64,000 nucleotides of DNA from Nectonema munidae (lineage: Eukaryota; Nematomorpha; Nectonematoida; Nectonematidae): the NCBI GenBank assembly GCA_030549495.1, contig JAUIRK010000947.1, forward strand, positions 314,001 through 378,000, read 5' to 3'. The position numbers were made by a program, and so were the translations under genes. Below are positions 1 to 34,910 of this stretch, piece by piece. Position 1 is the stretch's first letter. Each line of letters begins with the position of its first letter. The notes below the pieces were generated by a model. That model ran no database searches. It saw nothing but the letters and a program-made list of their open reading frames with translations, and was not told the DNA's origin.

Positions 1-170
1 AAAGATTACCTGGTGTTCTTCTTTTTTGCTTCAATCCATAAATTCTGTCTGTTTGACATTTATCTTTAGTCCAAATTTCTTTAAACCTTCTTGCCACTTT
101 AACATTCTCTCTTTAAGTTGTTGCTTGTTATCTGCCAAAATAACTAAGTTATCCGAAATTACAAGACAAA
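1..170 (-). mobile_element. RTE-like LINE reverse transcriptase scrap
   Basis: On the minus strand this encodes a short stretch reading LVILADNKQQLKERM followed by GLKKFGLKINVKQTEFM and a stop. This matches the segment just after the catalytic ADD box of RTE-type LINE reverse transcriptases, where helical K/E-rich sequence leads to a FGLKIN-K-TE motif. The catalytic box reads ADN. It is a fragment cut by the window edge and not a functional gene. The same family is probably represented at 4655-5026. Confidence 0.6.
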
Positions 171-1346
171 ACTAATAAAATTACTAGTCATCTTAAGGAC
201 AATTAACATAACTAATTTTCTCCATTAAACTACTAGTTTTTCTTTTCAGTGATCGTTGACTTGAGGTAGCAAATAATACGTGAAATAATGTCTTAAATAG
301 CACGTTAATTTTTGACAAATTTGCTTTTCTTTGTGTTCAACCTTTGAACTTATAAGTAACAAAAAATTTTTTAAAACATTTTCATCTTTTATTAAAAAGC
401 AGACGATTGATCCCTAAGATCGAGAAGACGGATTAACTGTGGAAGTTCTTGGTCTTGGTTCAATTCTTATGGGCGACATTACTTGCTGAATAATTATATA
501 TGACTGTTCTTCCCTTGGATGCAATAGCAATAATAAAAAATAAACGAAACCTAAAATTTAGACATTTAAATGGACTATCTTTGATTCCGAAACCACTAAT
601 CATTAATTAGGAATTTTAAAAATATTTTGTAAAAATATTAAAAAAATTAAAAGACAAATAGATTAGATTACGTCCTGATAAAATGAGATTAGCTTCGTAA
701 ACTCTAGAGAAATATTCACAGAACAGAATAAAACCTTTCACTCAAGAATTAAAATGTCAATATAAGTAGGAATATACTGATGTTTTATTACTATGTTTTC
801 AGTTAGGGTTTTGGTCCTATTAGTCCTAACTTACAGCAGATAAAGGAATAGCTGTAAAATTTGTTCCCGAATTTATCAAATTTGTTTATGATGAAAATTA
901 AGGTCCTCATTAAATTTACAATAAAAAGAAAGAGGATTTGAAATGTAGGCAAAAGAAGTGTCCAAAAAACACTCTTCACCAAAAACATATTTTGAAAATT
1001 CTTTACTTTCAAGGTCTAATTAACTCGGATTTTCAATTTTTCCCCTTTTATCTCATTTAAATCCTTTATTTTTCAATAAAATAATATTTTTCTATTTAGG
1101 TTTAAAATTTTAAAGCAAATTTGTTGTCAAAATTAGATAAGTAATATGCTGAATCAAACAAGGTTTATTTTTGCTAACTGATAAACCGAAAAGATCAATA
1201 ATCCAAAAACAGACAAGTCGCGAAACATTTCGAATTAATCATAGTCTACTGTATTTCAATTTTTGATAGCTATAGCCTTGAAAATTTGTAATGAATTCAA
1301 AAATTGCATCAATTTTTTATATATATAAAGCATAATATACGGTACT
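171..1346. other. AT-rich noncoding stretch
   Basis: No coding signal or recognised repeat was seen. The few open frames are short, low-complexity and have no protein-like composition. The stretch lies downstream of the last metalloproteinase exon visible here and would be intron if that gene continues off the left edge. Confidence 0.4.
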
Positions 1347-2071
1347 CGGACATTTGGCCTATAGACATTTGAATGAAAGACAATTAGCCGAAAGACGTTT
1401 GACCGAAAGGACACTTGGCCAAGAGAGATATAGTGGAACACACTTTTGACGGAGGAGAAATTAGACCGAATCGACATTTGGCAGAACGAATATTTGTAGG
1501 ACATTTGGTCAAACAAAACTTTTACGAAACAGACACTTTGCGGAATAAAAATTTTACTGAGCGGACATTTGACCGAATAAACATTTTCTGAACGATTTCC
1601 AAAATCTGCAACCAAAAAAAAAGTTATTTTAAACTAAAAAAAATACAATTAGAAAGATGCTCATACTTGCATTCATATTTTTTAATGATAAAAATACACT
1701 TTTTGTCATAAAAAATTTATTGCAAAAAATTGATTAAACAAAAAATTTATTTAAAAAAAAGTGAAACATCTACTTTTAAATACTTAAATATTGTGAGCAA
1801 TTGCTTTTTATGAGGTATAGTATAATTAAAGTGTGTAATTAAGTGAATACATTCCATGCCCTATAATTCAATTAATTGTGGTGTTAGATCAAAAATATAC
1901 CATTGTATTAAATTGATGCATTTAGGCCAAATGTCTGTTTGGTAAAATTTTTTTTCAGCCAAAGGCCTGTTTGTTAAAAGGTTTTTCGGCAAAATTGACC
2001 TTTGGACAAATGCCTTTCAGCCAAGTGTCTTTCGGCTAAATGTCTATTGGCAAAAAGTCTATGGGCCAAAT
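1347..2071. repeat. Fold-back element with minisatellite arms
   Basis: The left arm (about 1347-1596) is a degenerate tandem array of an 18-20 nt unit close to GGACATTTGGCCGAA. The right arm (about 1921-2071) is built from the opposite orientation of the same unit (GGCCAAATGTCTTTCGGC). About 325 bp of AT-rich spacer separates them. The two arms could pair into a long imperfect stem. This is the architecture of fold-back or long-inverted-repeat elements. No transposase is present. Confidence 0.65.
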
Positions 2072-2963
2072 ATTACATCATTAGAGGTAAGAAATACATA
2101 CACTTAGAAATCTCGCATGCATATATTTACTTTTGCACATATACAAAAATACACACTCCATGGGATATAGACAACACATTTCGATCTATATAAACTATCA
2201 GCTTATATAAGAAGTGCATATGGCGGGATTTTAATAGGGTTTTTCTCCTGGCTCCAAAAATATTTTTGGCCAGTCCTGTATACAGAGTGGAACATAGCAA
2301 ATCATATAAGATAGGCTTCAAATAAAATATTTTATAAGCGCTTAAGATCATGGAGTAATTATTAAGCTTATCCAGATGCCTTTCTTCAGTAACACAAGGT
2401 CTCGGATTCGAATCCAGGAATCAAGCCCTTGAAATTATTCTCAAATGGTCTAGCAGGGGAAGCATAGCGTGTTGAATGAATGTTTCTTGCTCAATTTCCC
2501 ATCGTAACTTCTACATTTTTCTTAGTTATGCAAGATCGTTCTTCTCTTGGATGTAATGATGACGATGAACAAATTATTTGTGTAACAAATTCCTTTATTT
2601 TAGTCATTTTAAAGGTAATTTATATGTGGAAATTTTTTACCTTTAAAAATAAGATGTTTTTTTTATTTTAAATGACTTTGTAAAAAACAAAAATGTATTT
2701 TCTTTGCAATTTATCATAAGTTCCAAAAAAATTAATTAATTTTTTGGCTTTTTTGGCTTAATAAAAAATAATAGAGGTTTGAAGATAAATTGTTAACTTT
2801 CTTGATATAATATTCAGAGAAATTTTCATTTCTCTTTTTTGATTAAAGAAAATAGACTTTGTGTGGAAAAATGACATTTGTAAGAACACGAACCATCTGG
2901 GCTTGGATGAGCACTCAAAAGTTAACATGTTTGAATGGTGATATAGCACAAAATGAATCTCAC
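2072..2963. other. Noncoding stretch with a possible tRNA-like B box
   Basis: No exon of the flanking metalloproteinase was recognised here; the remaining hemopexin exons are probably off the left edge. Around 2408-2420 a GGATTCGAATCC motif resembles a Pol III B box and could be a decayed SINE, but I see no convincing A box. Confidence 0.3.
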
Positions 2964-23834
<20,871 letters not shown>

Positions 23835-25686
23835 GACTTTGATAAAATTCTCCCTAAAATTTGACCTAATGAAGCAAGCAACAGAAAGCTTTTTTCACGA
23901 TTACAAAGTTTGATTATGCTATGAATCCTTTTTTAGCTGGATTTTTGGAAAATGTCAAAGGTATGAAGAAAGAATAATGTAAAAAAGTTGATAACTTTGA
24001 CATGATAAAGTAAAAGTATTTAAGGCTTTTTGAGATGGAGTGATAGGAAGTGCTGATAAGTAGAGTGACATTAGCGGTGATGAAATGATGGAGAGGAAGT
24101 TCCTATTTTTTATCGACGAATCTAATGTCAATCCTTTTAACTTAGACATGTATGTATGTATTTACTTGGTTGGTGTCACTTTTTGTGTCAGAGAAACACA
24201 CACAAATTATTGGATTGCATACAAAATGCTCTTAAGCATATATAGAAATGGCGTAAGTAAATGGAAAGAGAATAGCCTCAAGAAACAAAGATTCATTTTT
24301 TATATTCACCTACACACGCACACACACATGTATACTAAGAAACTCTGTGTTCTCTCTTTTTGGAAGATTTAAAGAGTTTCAAGAAGCTTGGACTTTGATG
24401 AAGGTTTGCTTTTGAGAAAATCACGCCACATTCACTTTCACACAATTACTGGAAGAGTAAGGCTTCAAGCATGCTTACTAGCGATCGTCAATTCTTCCCA
24501 TTTATTATTATTCATGTCCTCAAAAAAGTTGTATTTTCGAATCTTTCCTTCTGACAACACTACTAATCCTCTCGAATATAATCAAGAGAAGAGAAGACAC
24601 GTGAATTGAGAAAGCACGTATGTGTGTGTCAGTTGTTGACGCAGGAACAAACACATATGCACTTAGAAAAGAGAATGAATCAGAGGGTTATGTCAATTTA
24701 TGCGTTATGTTCATACTCTTTAAAATACATGATAAAATCAGAATTGCTGCAAAATAAACAAACCCAACTGTTATCCATTAAAATTTGATTTTTGCTTACA
24801 CTTTGCTTCTTCGCGCAATTTTGCTCAAATACCTTTTTTCTACAATTTACACATTACAAAATATTTGTTGGAATTGCACATTTTCAGTACCATATGGGTC
24901 AGTAGTACGTCCTATAGCATTTTAGTTTCTGACTCTTTTTTTTTGACAAATATTGTATGTAAACAATATATACACCATCTTTTCCAATACTTTTTTTGTG
25001 TTCTACATTTGGGAATAAATCTTCTCTCTTTCTTTTTCTTGCATTATTATTTTTATTAAAAGTTATTTTTCAAATATATATAAAAGTTCACATTTTTAAA
25101 ATTTTCAAATTATATTCACGTTTTAGTCAAAAATTGTTACCCTTAGCTTTCACTTTAAGTTTTTTTATGTTGCCGGTATCGCATCCAGGGAAGAACAAAC
25201 TTCCATAGCTGAACATAATTGCATAACTGCATGATAACTTGTGTGAAAACTTTGAGATTTTTATGAAAATTTTTTCAAAAAGTTTATATTTAAAATCAAC
25301 TTTAATTTGTTTGCTGTCGTTTTTTTTATCACAGATTTACAATCTTTGTAATTTAAGATAAGCTACAATTTTAAAAGAATGATATTTAATTATTATCCGT
25401 AAGACAGCGATAAAATTAATAAGTTAAATTTGGGTAAGAAGTCAGGAAAAGGTAAATAAAAATAAAATTATAAAAAAAGTTCAAGAAAATATTTCGTTTT
25501 AATCAATAAAAAAAGTATTAAGGTAAATTATTTGAATCAGCTTGCGTGTTTAAAAGCATTTTCTTTTATGTCCAATCTTCATCTAAACTAAATTTATTGA
25601 ATTCCATCTCGTCATAAAACTTCCTTCTTTCCATTTTAACCTTCTTCCTCATGAGCTTGTAACTCGTTTACCTGATTAATAGTTAT
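23835..25686. other. Upstream flank of the metalloproteinase gene
   Basis: This should hold the MMP promoter; no TATA box or other element can be singled out in the AT-rich background. A SINE body fragment (TATCGCATCCAGGGAAGAAC) lies at 25175-25215. No gene was seen. Confidence 0.35.
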
Positions 25687-25774
25687 TTAACCCTTTCAGG
25701 ACTATTGTGATATCGATGTACCAAAAATGAATATCGCCCAATTGTCTTCAAATTTGTAGTGCTGAAAGGGTTTA
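25687..25774. mobile_element. TTAA-flanked MITE, 88 bp
   Basis: TTAA then CCCTTTCAGG at the left, GCTGAAAGGG then TTTA at the right: a 9-bp perfect inverted terminal repeat CCCTTTCAG inside a near-perfect TTAA target duplication. TTAA plus a CCC start is the piggyBac signature. No coding capacity. Confidence 0.7.
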
Positions 25775-26221
25775 TTGTCGTCATTCATAAATTTGATGGG
25801 CATATAGTAATAAGTATTTTAATTAAGATTTTAGCTTTATTGCTTTGATATTTCTAATCTAGAATTTTTCTCAAAGCCATCTTTGTCATCTTTAAGCCAA
25901 TTGTGAACTTTCGGGCGGAAAAGAAACACAAAAGGGCAATAATACTCTTTATTTGATGGAAAAGATAGGATACAGAGGCAGTGGTGGCATACAGTATGTT
26001 ATGTTTGAAATTACGGTGAGATACGAATGCTTTTTTGTAAAAAAACATACGATTCGAAATTACTTACGAAAAAAAACTAGACTACGAAAAAAGTCGAAGT
26101 TCGTCGGTACAATTTCGAACTTTGGTACATTGTATTTTATTGAATCGATGAGTTGTAAATGAATTTATCAAGTTGAAGTAAAGGTACCGTGGTGTGTTTT
26201 CACCAAGAACGTACAAACTAT

Positions 26222-26310
26222 GAGGAAAGTAGGCTTGATGCGCGATCGAACCCAAGACATTGAGTTATCGAAACCCGCAGTATTTAACCGACCTTATACT
26301 CACGCCCTTT
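26222..26310 (-). mobile_element. tRNA-derived SINE, diverged copy
   Basis: The minus strand reads GGCGTGAGTATAAGGTCGG (A-box region) and then GGGTTCGATCGC (B box) 45 nt on, close to tRNA spacing. It is likely the same or a related SINE as those at 14733 and 26760. Confidence 0.55.
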
Positions 26311-26581
26311 TATGAGTGATATAAAATTTATTTTAACAAAAAATTGATTAGCAAATTAATTTACTTAATTTATATACGAGAGATAATTAATTTTGTTCAA
26401 ACGGTTTCATCATGAAATTATGAATTTTTCTGAACTGAAAGCTTTTTAAGTTATAAAAGAGTGATTCTAAAAGAGGAAGATAATTGAAAACACTCTTTTT
26501 TAAGTTGCAAAAATTGAATTTTTGAATAAACTTTTTCAACAGTTATCTAATTTTACATGAATTTGTTTTTTAACATTATAT

Positions 26582-26655
26582 AGTAAACCCTCTCAGAAAC
26601 GACCAATCATAAAGATCTAGCCACATTTAAAAAGTCGTATTTAAAAAAAGTCCGT
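26582..26655. mobile_element. Possible pogo-type MITE end
   Basis: AGTAAACCCTCTCAGAAACG resembles the CAGTA-ACCCTC start of pogo/Tigger MITEs and is preceded by TATA. The other end was not found. Confidence 0.3.
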
Positions 26656-26754
26656 AACCCTAAACCATATACTTATTTGAGCTAATTCACTCTTATTGAT
26701 GCTAAAATTTTGATCGACTGAAAATTTGTAAAGGTAAATACTATGAACAAATTG

Positions 26755-26835
26755 GTATCGATGAGGAATCGAACCTAGAGGCTTCAGTGCTGAGTCCATT
26801 ATCTCAACCAACCTGCCATGCCACGAACTTTGTGT
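26755..26835 (-). mobile_element. tRNA-derived SINE
   Basis: On the minus strand an A-box-like GGCAGGTTGGTTGAG is followed by TCTAGGTTCGATTCC, a perfect B box, then CTCATCGATACC. The tRNA-like head matches the SINE at 14733 in arrangement. It is embedded in AT-rich DNA without other gene signals. Confidence 0.65.
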
Positions 26836-27617
26836 AGATACTCACAATAAATACGATCATCGATTGCTTAAACTATTTCAACTAAAATGGCGTTCTTTAT
26901 TCTTTAAATGTTAAACAAAGAGCATATTTTTTTGTTTCCATAAAATTTTGTTTTGCCATTTTAAATACTGCTCATTTTACTTTTGTGGCTCTTTGAAAAA
27001 AATCATCTTTTGATCAAATCCATTCCAGCTGTTTCGAAAGTTTTTATGGATTTATCTTAATTTAAAACATTTAAAGAGCTTTTTCCACAAATTTTGACTC
27101 ACCTTCAGAACCGTTCCTTAGACCAAGCACAAAAAAATAGGCCGTATATCTTTATTTCTTTCGAATGGTTATTTCTTTTCACAATTTCTACTTGGTTATT
27201 AAGAAAATTTTAAACATATGTTAATAATAACTCAATTTATAAATAATTCAATGTTGATAATTCAAAAAAAAAGGAAAAAATATTTCGATTCACAAATGTA
27301 TTTTAAGAATGAAATAGAGTTTGTAAGCTAATTTTGTTGGCTTATGGTGTAGAGGTATAGAAGCTAAGAGAAGCGTGATCCTGTGATTTTGAGTTTAATT
27401 GATTATGCAAAATGTTCTCCCTTGTATGCCATACTTACAACTAAAAAAGTATTATAAAATAAGAAGTGAGTTTCCATTGCATTGGTTGGAGCTATAATAT
27501 CAGATAAAATATAAAACTGGAACGGATAAATCAGTTAAAAGCGACATACCCAACGCTATTTCAAAGCTCTATGAGGCAAGATTATAGAGAACGAGGAGGA
27601 ACTAATTATGTACTCTA
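26836..27617. other. AT-rich noncoding stretch
   Basis: Nothing coding. A weak tRNA-like segment (TGGTGTAGAGG) at 27351 may be another decayed SINE head. Confidence 0.3.
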
Positions 27618-29629
27618 GGATGACATTGCGGTCAAAATGACCGCATTTAAGGATTTATGGTTCACTAAGTACCACAAAACATATGTACTTAGTTCTGATA
27701 CTCGATGACTTTTAATATATTGTTAACACCTCTTGTCTCTGAAATTTCTGTTGCTTTTGTCTTTATTATTGTTATGTAGCACAACGACATTCCTAGTATG
27801 ACATGTCCACAATTAACACACACGCTCACTATTCAAGCATAAATATCGTCTTTCTCTTGCTTTTCATAATTTCCGTCATTTCTTTTTCTCATAGTTTTTG
27901 TTTTTGTTCCTTTATCATCTGTTCAAATGCCTTTTTCAAAGCGTAATAGACTCTCTCCAGTAAAGGCGTCAATTTATATAAAAGATTTCGCGGAAGAAAC
28001 AGATAATGATGATGAAATAATGTCTTATATTTCTGAAAATGAGAGACTTTCTGAATACTGTAATGAGTCAATTGATGATTTGAATGAAGATGATCAAATA
28101 GTTGAAGAAAATGACGAATTTGTTATAAACAAAGACAAAAAGACTTTTGAAACAAGTTGGTGTGCTGAAACAAAAGGTAGAGCATCTTTGCAAAATATTT
28201 TCAAAGCTCATCCGGTTCCAAATAGTTTTGCTTATCAAAATATAAATTTACAGGCTAAATCAGCTTTTCGTTGCATTTTTGATGAAAGAATTTTACGCCA
28301 TATTCAAAAGTGTACAATTGCTGAAGGTTGCCGAATAAAAGGAGAGTGTAAGTTTTCTCTTGAAGAATTAGAATCTTCCATATCATCGTGCATTTTACGT
28401 GGAGTGATTGGAGCAAAAATATTCTCTTGAGATGTTTCTGTAGTCAAAATTGGGGTAAACAATTTTTCAAAGATCATATGCAACGAAATAGATTTGTAGA
28501 AATAATAAAATTTATCAGGTTTGATTTGAAAAGTGAAAGAAAAGAAGGTTTGAGGACGGATAAGTTTGGTTTGATATCTAAACTATGGAATCTTTTTATA
28601 AATAATAATAGTAAAAAAAGTTACGTACCATTATCTAATTTGACTATTGACGAACAACTCTTTCCTACAAAAGCTAGATGTCCTTTTACCCAAAATATAC
28701 GTAGCAAGCCCGATAAATATGGTAAAAAATTTTGGTTTATTGTGGATGTTAAAAGTTAATACCTGTGTGGAGGTTTTCCTTATCTCTGTAAATATAATGA
28801 AAGATTAAGTGTTCCTCTTGGTGAGTATATTGTGAAAAAACTTGTTCAACAAAGTGGAATTTCAAAAAAAGGTTATAATATCACTTATGACAATTTTTTT
28901 AATGCAAAAAAAGTTCCAGTTTATTCTACAAAATTGTTTTTTTGTGATGATGTTTCATTAACAGCATACAAAGCCAAATCAAATAAAGTAGTTTTGCTTC
29001 TTAGCACACTTCACAATAAATCTGTTTTCATAAATAAAATGAATTAAAGAAAAAACCTGAAAGTATAACATTTTATAATTCAACAAAGTATGGAGTGGAC
29101 ATATTAGACCAGATGTGCCGTATTTATTCGACAAAGTCATGTACAAAAAGATGGTCATTAGCGGTTTTTTCAAGTTACTTGATTTGGCGATTGACAATTC
29201 TTGGATTTTGTATAATACTGTTAATGGTTTGAAAAAATCCCGCAGGTCTTTCCTTTTACAATTAGTTGAAGAACTTTGCGAAACGCAAAACAAAAGTACC
29301 ACGCAAAATAAAATAAAAAAAGTGTGGAATCTGATGTGGAGGCATCAATCAGTAGTTGTTCATATAAGATTAGGAAAAGTTGCCATTCATCCAAATGCAG
29401 AAATAAAGCTACTAAATTATGTGACAAATGTGGTTTATCAACATGTGAAAAGTGTGTAGCTAACACATTTATTTTTTTTTAAAAAATGTGAAAACGTTTA
29501 ATTTTTTTATGTAAACAACTATTTAGATGTTGATTCAAAAATATTAAATAAAAACCTTTGGAAAATAATGCATTTTACTAAAATATATACATTTTCTCAT
29601 TTGCGGTCAAAATGACCGCAATGTCATCC
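27618..29629 (+). mobile_element. piggyBac-type DNA transposon, decayed
   Basis: The ends at 27618-27645 and 29602-29629 are 28-bp inverted repeats starting GGATGACATTGCGGTCA; they differ only in a central 3-nt segment. Each end also contains its own palindrome GCGGTCA-AAA-TGACCGC. Between them is a DDE transposase of the PGBD/piggyBac family. The flanks (CTCTA left, ATAGT right) do not show the expected TTAA duplication, so either the site has mutated or this lineage duplicates a different target. It is 2.0 kb with several reading-frame breaks and is not autonomous. Confidence 0.88.
27927..29490 (+). pseudogene. piggyBac transposase, broken
   Basis: It starts MPFSKRNRLSPVK at 27927. An acidic N-terminus (DNDDEIMSYISEN) precedes the DDE_Tnp_1_7 domain: LSNLTIDEQLFPTKARCPF (first catalytic Asp), NITYDNFFNAKKVP (second Asp) and YGVDILDQMC (third Asp). 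The C-terminus carries remnants of a cysteine-rich finger (LCDKCGLSTCEKCVA in one frame). The frame shifts near 28415, meets a stop at 28757, another at 29045, and shifts again near 29110. The enzyme would cut and paste DNA at the element ends; this copy cannot. All three catalytic Asp codons survive. Confidence 0.88.
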
Positions 29630-30052
29630 ATAGTAATTTTTTTCCATGTCATCCTAATGTTAATATATCAAGATATAAGATGTACTATTATAAATAGGAT
29701 GAGTCTCTCTCTGAAGGATTATGCTCCAACAATAAAAGCCAAACAAAATTTAAAAATAGTTTTGGTCTTGCGAAGCAATATGGGAAACTGTTCTAAAAAT
29801 TGGAAAAAATTCTCAAAAAAGCAAAAAATTACATAAAAGCTATAATAGAACTAAAAACACACAAAAATATTACGATTAACAATCTGATTAGGAATAAGTT
29901 CAAATTATGATTTAAGAAAATCGAAACCATATTTTTCATATTTTAAAATTTATTTATACCTTTTTTTAATAACCCATATCACACCCAGAGTGAACATATT
30001 TTTTGCTTTTCCACAAATTTTATTTTATACGCTTCTTTAGTTATTTTATTAT

Positions 30053-30345
30053 CCACAAAAAATTTTACATCCTCATCACCGGAACATTTAGGCTTCAACA
30101 TCCGCAATAACATGAGCAACCGCAATTTATCAAATATTTTCTTTATCCAAAATTTTTATAATTATGTCTTTATGATAACACATATGCATTGGCATTTTTA
30201 TTAAAAATTTTTAAAAAGTATAAAACAATAGCAATTATGATATCCTATTAGGCTTCGTTTAAAAAAAAATAATTATAACATCCGCTCGGATATCAAATTT
30301 GATATTCGCCTCCGCGTCCCCGGATAGAAAGAATCTCACATACGA
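30053..30345. repeat. ATCCGC-rich dispersed repeat, copy 1
   Basis: It starts TTTTACATCCTCATCACCGG and ends with AACATCCGCTCGGATATC and CCTCCGCGTCCCCGGATAG. The same beginning and end recur at 50615-50945. Degenerate ATCCGC/GCGGAT units lie at both ends, as in some nonautonomous DNA transposons. Confidence 0.6.
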
Positions 30346-30378
30346 TACTTCTTTAATATATATATATATATATATACA

Positions 30379-30480
30379 GTAGACCCTCGTTAATTACAAG
30401 GGGTCATTTTCTTTGACTTTTTTAATTTTGCTTTGGCTTCAGCCATTTTATTTTTTTTACTCCATAGGTAGTTCGCGATC
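30379..30480. mobile_element. Pogo/Tigger-type MITE end
   Basis: CAGTAGACCCTCGTTAATTA directly follows TATATATA, matching the usual pogo/Tigger terminal sequence next to a TA target. A matching right end was not seen, so it is a fragment. Confidence 0.45.
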
Positions 30481-30750
30481 ATTCTAAAATCTGAATTTTG
30501 ACGTTATTCCAAAGCTTTCGCAATCGACATAATTCTCATAATATTATTATTTACGCATATAGTTATCTTAATTAGTTAAATTAAAAATATCATTTTTCTA
30601 AATGATAACAACTAAGTTAATGTTATTTTTAAAAGAAGTGGAACAAAAGTAAAAATACGCGTTTAAAGTTTATAAGTTAAAATTATAATCAAAGAGACAT
30701 TTGATAGTTTAATTAAATTAATTTTTTCGCTTAACAAATAAATGTATTTA

Positions 30751-30870
30751 AGAAGAAGAAGATTTATTTTGCAAAAAAAATATAATAAAGAATTATATAT
30801 ATAATAAAAGATAGTTTATAACAATATAAAATAAATACTTGAAATTTATAGCCAGCTGCATTATTTTTTT
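30751..30870 (-). mobile_element. Retroelement 3' end, AATAAAT plus (CTT)n
   Basis: The minus strand ends TTTGCAAAATAAATCTTC followed by CTT units at 30751-30760. It is the same ending as at 16638; the tails differ in length. No coding sequence is attached. Confidence 0.5.
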
Positions 30871-31944
30871 TTATTTATTTTTTTTGCGGGATGTTCAAAA
30901 GGCCAGAAAGCCGCTTGTATGAAATAAAGTCGCTTGTATTTACAAAGGTTGTAATCACAGGTTCTCACAATTGTAAATGAAGGAATTTTGATGAACAGTA
31001 ACATTTACGCGATTTGCGAGTTAAAAAAAGTTCGCGTAGTGTTATTTTCGTGCGCAATGATATCTTTTCAAAATTATCTTCATATGTTATGATTATTTTT
31101 CCCTGCAGAAGTCTCGGATTAATATATTGTTGAGTTTTTTTGCGAATTGCCAAATGGTAAAGAGTTAACCCATGTTAAAATGAAGAAAAAAATTGCATTT
31201 CAACATCAGAAGTGCAAAGAAATGTCAATCCTTCTAATCAATTCGCAAGAGTTCTTACAAGCATGCTTGAAATTAACATTAAAAACATATCTTCTAGTTT
31301 ATGTTTTGTTGGCGTTAATCAATGATTGAAATAATTTAATTTGTTTTAACTTAGTTAAATCTTTTTTTGAAAAAGGATTTCTCGAGACGAGTTCGATAGT
31401 AATGGTAAGTGAAAGCTGAGCAGCACAAATCTTTTGGGGTAGAAAGGGAATTTTAATCACCAAACTCATTTGAAAAATGTTATTCAATGCAGGAGTACAT
31501 TTTTGAGTTGACTTTTGGTAATAATGAGCACTTCAAACGCTTCATTTCACCAAGAAAAAACACAATAAAATGAAGGCTAATCCAATTCATTAAAATTCGC
31601 TGTCATCCAGCCAGACGCTACTCAAAGCAAGGGATAACACGTAAATTAAGAATAATGGAGAGGAGAGGGATGAGGGCAAAGAGAAAGTCTCTTTGTTGGA
31701 GAACAGAGAAAGCATTTTGCTAAAAGCACTTTCATTCACTTGTCACGAGACATCCTTGCTTTAATTTTGCGTCTTCATTAAGCGCGCTCACAGGCTGAGC
31801 TATTTTACTGTTTGAATTGTAGAGAACAATTATGCAATTCAATTGGTTGAGTGAGACTTTGGGAGAGTACAACACAGTAAATATCTAGTTTAGTAGCTCA
31901 TAGTTATCTTATCAATTAAATAACATGAGAATAAGACAAAAAAA

Positions 31945-34135
<2,191 letters not shown>

Positions 34136-34910
34136 GTACAAAATTTTATCTCTTCAATTCTCTTGCTCTAAAACACTTAAGTAAATATTTTTATAGTAAA
34201 GTTGATTTTTGTGGAACATCTTTCCTTGTTTCATATGGGGACATCTAAATATCACCGTGTTGATATAAATTTTTGTTTTCTAAGATTGTTTCGATAGTCT
34301 ATTGTAACATAAGGGAAATGACAGATCGAAATTGTTTCGTAAATTATACTGGTGAACTTCGTTATTATACGTAATAAAATCATCAAACATGGGTGGTAAA
34401 AATCGATTTAATATTTTATAAGTGAGTATAGATAAATTGTACACATATAAGTCGGTTACCTTGAATGAGTTTAACCTTAGAAAAATTGATCAGTGTGGGA
34501 TAGAAAATGGCTTTTGTGTTAACAGAAGGGAATAAAGGTTTTTATGACCCCAAAGATCTATACAATAGTTCAAATGTGGAAGGAAAAAACTATCGTATAA
34601 CAAAAGCTTTATACTAGTAGGGAACAAAGATTTGTTATGTCTAAGTATTCCAATATTCCTGGAGAGAATCGCATTAATATGAGATATATGTTGATTTCAA
34701 TTAAGTCTACAATCAATAATAACCCCCAGATTTTTGAAGCTTTCAACGATTTCAAAGTTAAATTCATGTTTTATAATTTTCCTAGAAGATACACTAAAAA
34801 TCATAGCTTTAGATTTAGATTGATTCATATGAATGCATATTATTTTCATCACACCATTTGAAAATAGGAACAAGATCCTTTTTAAAAAAATCTTTCATTG
34901 AAAGACAGAA
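34136..34910 (-). mobile_element. LINE ORF2 C-terminal fragment
   Basis: The minus strand encodes IFKWCDENNMHS, SKSKAMIFS, FKNLGVIIDCRLNWNQHIS, a LRHNKSLFP segment, LLLYDSFFLPHLNYCIDLWG, YKILNRFLPP and YNLRNNFDLSFPYV. This is the region after the reverse transcriptase core of CR1/Jockey-group LINEs. Several frame changes are needed to follow it, so it is an old fragment lacking both ends. Confidence 0.72.

Noticed and set aside
1256-1615. 119-codon minus-strand frame with repeated FRSNV-like words
   Set aside because: The repetition comes from the minisatellite arm of the fold-back repeat.
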